Shown here piece after piece: positions 4,391-5,201 of a stretch of 5,201 nt of DNA. The translations under genes and the position numbers were made by a program. The stretch is taken from positions 1 through 5,201 of the forward strand of contig JASIKV010000346.1 of the NCBI GenBank assembly GCA_030049455.1, in the 5' to 3' direction. Within the stretch, counting starts at the first letter, position 1. Each line of letters begins with the position of its first letter. The DNA is from Terriglobia bacterium (GTDB lineage: Bacteria > Acidobacteriota > Terriglobia > UBA7540). The notes beneath the pieces were generated by a model that did no database searches, was not told where the DNA came from, and was given only the letters and a program-made list of their open reading frames with translations.

Positions 4391-5201
4391 TTAAAACGTA
4401 AAGACTACCTGAAAATCAATGCGGCGGTTGGAGGCTTGTGCTCCGCCGCCCCCGCCGGCGCCGCCGAAGAGCCCGCCCAAGGAATTTGACTGATCGAACA
4501 AGGGCGAGCCGATCGTCCCATTGCGCGGGCCCAGGTTAACATCATTAAACAGGTTCCGGGCGTTGGCGCTGAAGGTAAGACTGAAGCGTCGGTTGGAAGC
4601 TTGGTTTCCGCCGCCAAACATGCCGCCCCCGCCGCCTCCGTTCAAGCCCCCGGGGCCAAGGCCCCCGCCTCGTCCACCACCCCCGCCGCCGCGTGGACCG
4701 CCTCCACCACCACCCATGCCGCCATAGCCCCCCCCACCGCGTCCACCTCTTCCTCCGGCGTTGCCGGCGCGTTGAACTTCCTTTCCGAAGCTGATGGTTT
4801 TGCTTAACCGGAGGTTGAAGGTGAATTGCCCCGGATTCTGGAATCCGTAGGGTGGGATTATGGATTGCGCGGTGGCCGGCGCAGTATTGAATGTGCCGAG
4901 CGACGTAACCACAACGTTGCTGCCCGTTGTCCCCGCAGCCGCCAGCGCCGGGCGGGCATTGAATGTGCCGGTGCCAAACAAGTCCTGCGCCACCGTGACG
5001 CTGAAGGGCGAACCCGTGGCCGCGACCAGGAACGGGCTCAGGCTGAATCGATGCGGCAGGTTCCAATTGCCAATCAGGAAGATCCGGTTACGGACGTCGA
5101 AGGGCGCGCGGCCGTAATTCTGCGCGATGTCGTAGGGGTTCATTACCAAACCGCCGTTGTTTCCGTTGGAATCCGAGTCGGCGTACCCGAGGGTGTAGTA
5201 T
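4391..5201 (-). CDS. Paralogous Oar-like TonB-dependent receptor, C-terminal part (5' end beyond window)
   Basis: The frame is open from the right edge (first full residues YYTLGYADSDSNG) to TAA at 4391-4393, giving 269 visible residues. It aligns along its whole visible length with the C-terminus of the neighbouring receptor. Shared blocks include MNPYDI.Q.YGRA.FDVRNR, IGNWNLP.RFSLSPFLV, DLFGTG.FNARPAL, NPGQFTFNLRL.KT, ASNRRF, FNDVNLGPR, and a final strand RRIDFQVVFTF ending in Phe. From MNPYD to the end it is 4 residues longer than its neighbour. It also has a 50-residue Gly-rich insert, richer in straight Gly runs and with fewer Pro. The loop after FNARPAL differs and lacks the neighbour's two Cys. 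Plug, signal peptide and true start are outside the window. It should be the upstream gene of the tandem pair. Confidence 0.94.
   Translation of the reverse strand, partial: YYTLGYADSDSNGNNGGLVMNPYDIAQNYGRAPFDVRNRIFLIGNWNLPHRFSLSPFLVAATGSPFSVTVAQDLFGTGTFNARPALAAAGTTGSNVVVTSLGTFNTAPATAQSIIPPYGFQNPGQFTFNLRLSKTISFGKEVQRAGNAGGRGGRGGGGYGGMGGGGGGPRGGGGGGRGGGLGPGGLNGGGGGGMFGGGNQASNRRFSLTFSANARNLFNDVNLGPRNGTIGSPLFDQSNSLGGLFGGAGGGGGAQASNRRIDFQVVFTF
4607..4756 (-). repeat. Gly-rich low-complexity coding segment of the second receptor
   Basis: This segment encodes about 50 residues from GGRGGRGGGGYGGMG to GGGGGGMFGGG, at the same place in the barrel and of the same length as the insert in the neighbouring receptor. 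The residue order is not conserved, which suggests that length and Gly content are kept rather than an exact sequence. Long C-runs on the plus strand show strong strand asymmetry, but the four-run spacing for a compact G-quadruplex is not met here. Confidence 0.88.

Noticed and set aside
1309..5201. SusC/SusD-type glycan uptake locus
   Set aside because: No SusD-like lipoprotein or carbohydrate-active enzyme is visible, and the receptors look Oar-like rather than SusC-like.

Overview
The window is GC-rich bacterial DNA whose gene content suggests an Acidobacteriota genome. The clue is a tandem pair of very large Oar-like TonB-dependent receptors, the complete one with an N-terminal carboxypeptidase-regulatory-like domain, and both with a glycine-rich insert near the C-terminus. 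This receptor type is strongly expanded in that phylum. The assignment is inferred from gene style, not from a phylogenetic marker.

Layout: (1) 1-446, plus strand: the 3' end of a secreted matrixin-type zinc metalloprotease. The window opens inside its HExxHxxGxxH zinc site, and the catalytic part is followed by an Ig-like carboxypeptidase-regulatory-type domain. (2) 447-559: a convergent intergenic gap with two small hairpins. (3) 560-1117, minus: a stand-alone MEDS (DcmR sensory) domain protein. (4) 1118-1308: a non-coding gap holding nested AT-rich dyads. (5) 1309-4302, minus: a complete Oar-like TonB-dependent outer-membrane receptor of 997 residues. (6) 4303-4390: a short gap with a strong hairpin and the ribosome binding site of the receptor gene. 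(7) 4391-5201, minus: the C-terminal part of a second, paralogous receptor whose 5' part lies beyond the right edge.

The two receptors lie head to tail 88 bases apart and are probably cotranscribed, with the right-hand gene first. They look like an old tandem duplication: barrel strands are well conserved, while at least one loop has diverged. Such receptors import large or scarce substrates across the outer membrane using TonB energy, but no SusD-like partner, hydrolase or TonB/ExbBD gene is visible, so the substrate cannot be named. The MEDS protein could be a ligand sensor. Its link to the receptors rests only on shared direction. The metalloprotease converges on it and is probably an independent unit.

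I see no RNA gene, CRISPR array, insertion sequence, phage gene or clearly new multi-gene system. The items most worth checking are a compact G-quadruplex motif in the receptor coding strand, the glycine-rich insert at what looks like the last periplasmic turn of both barrels, the intergenic hairpin, and the AT-rich dyads downstream of the first receptor.
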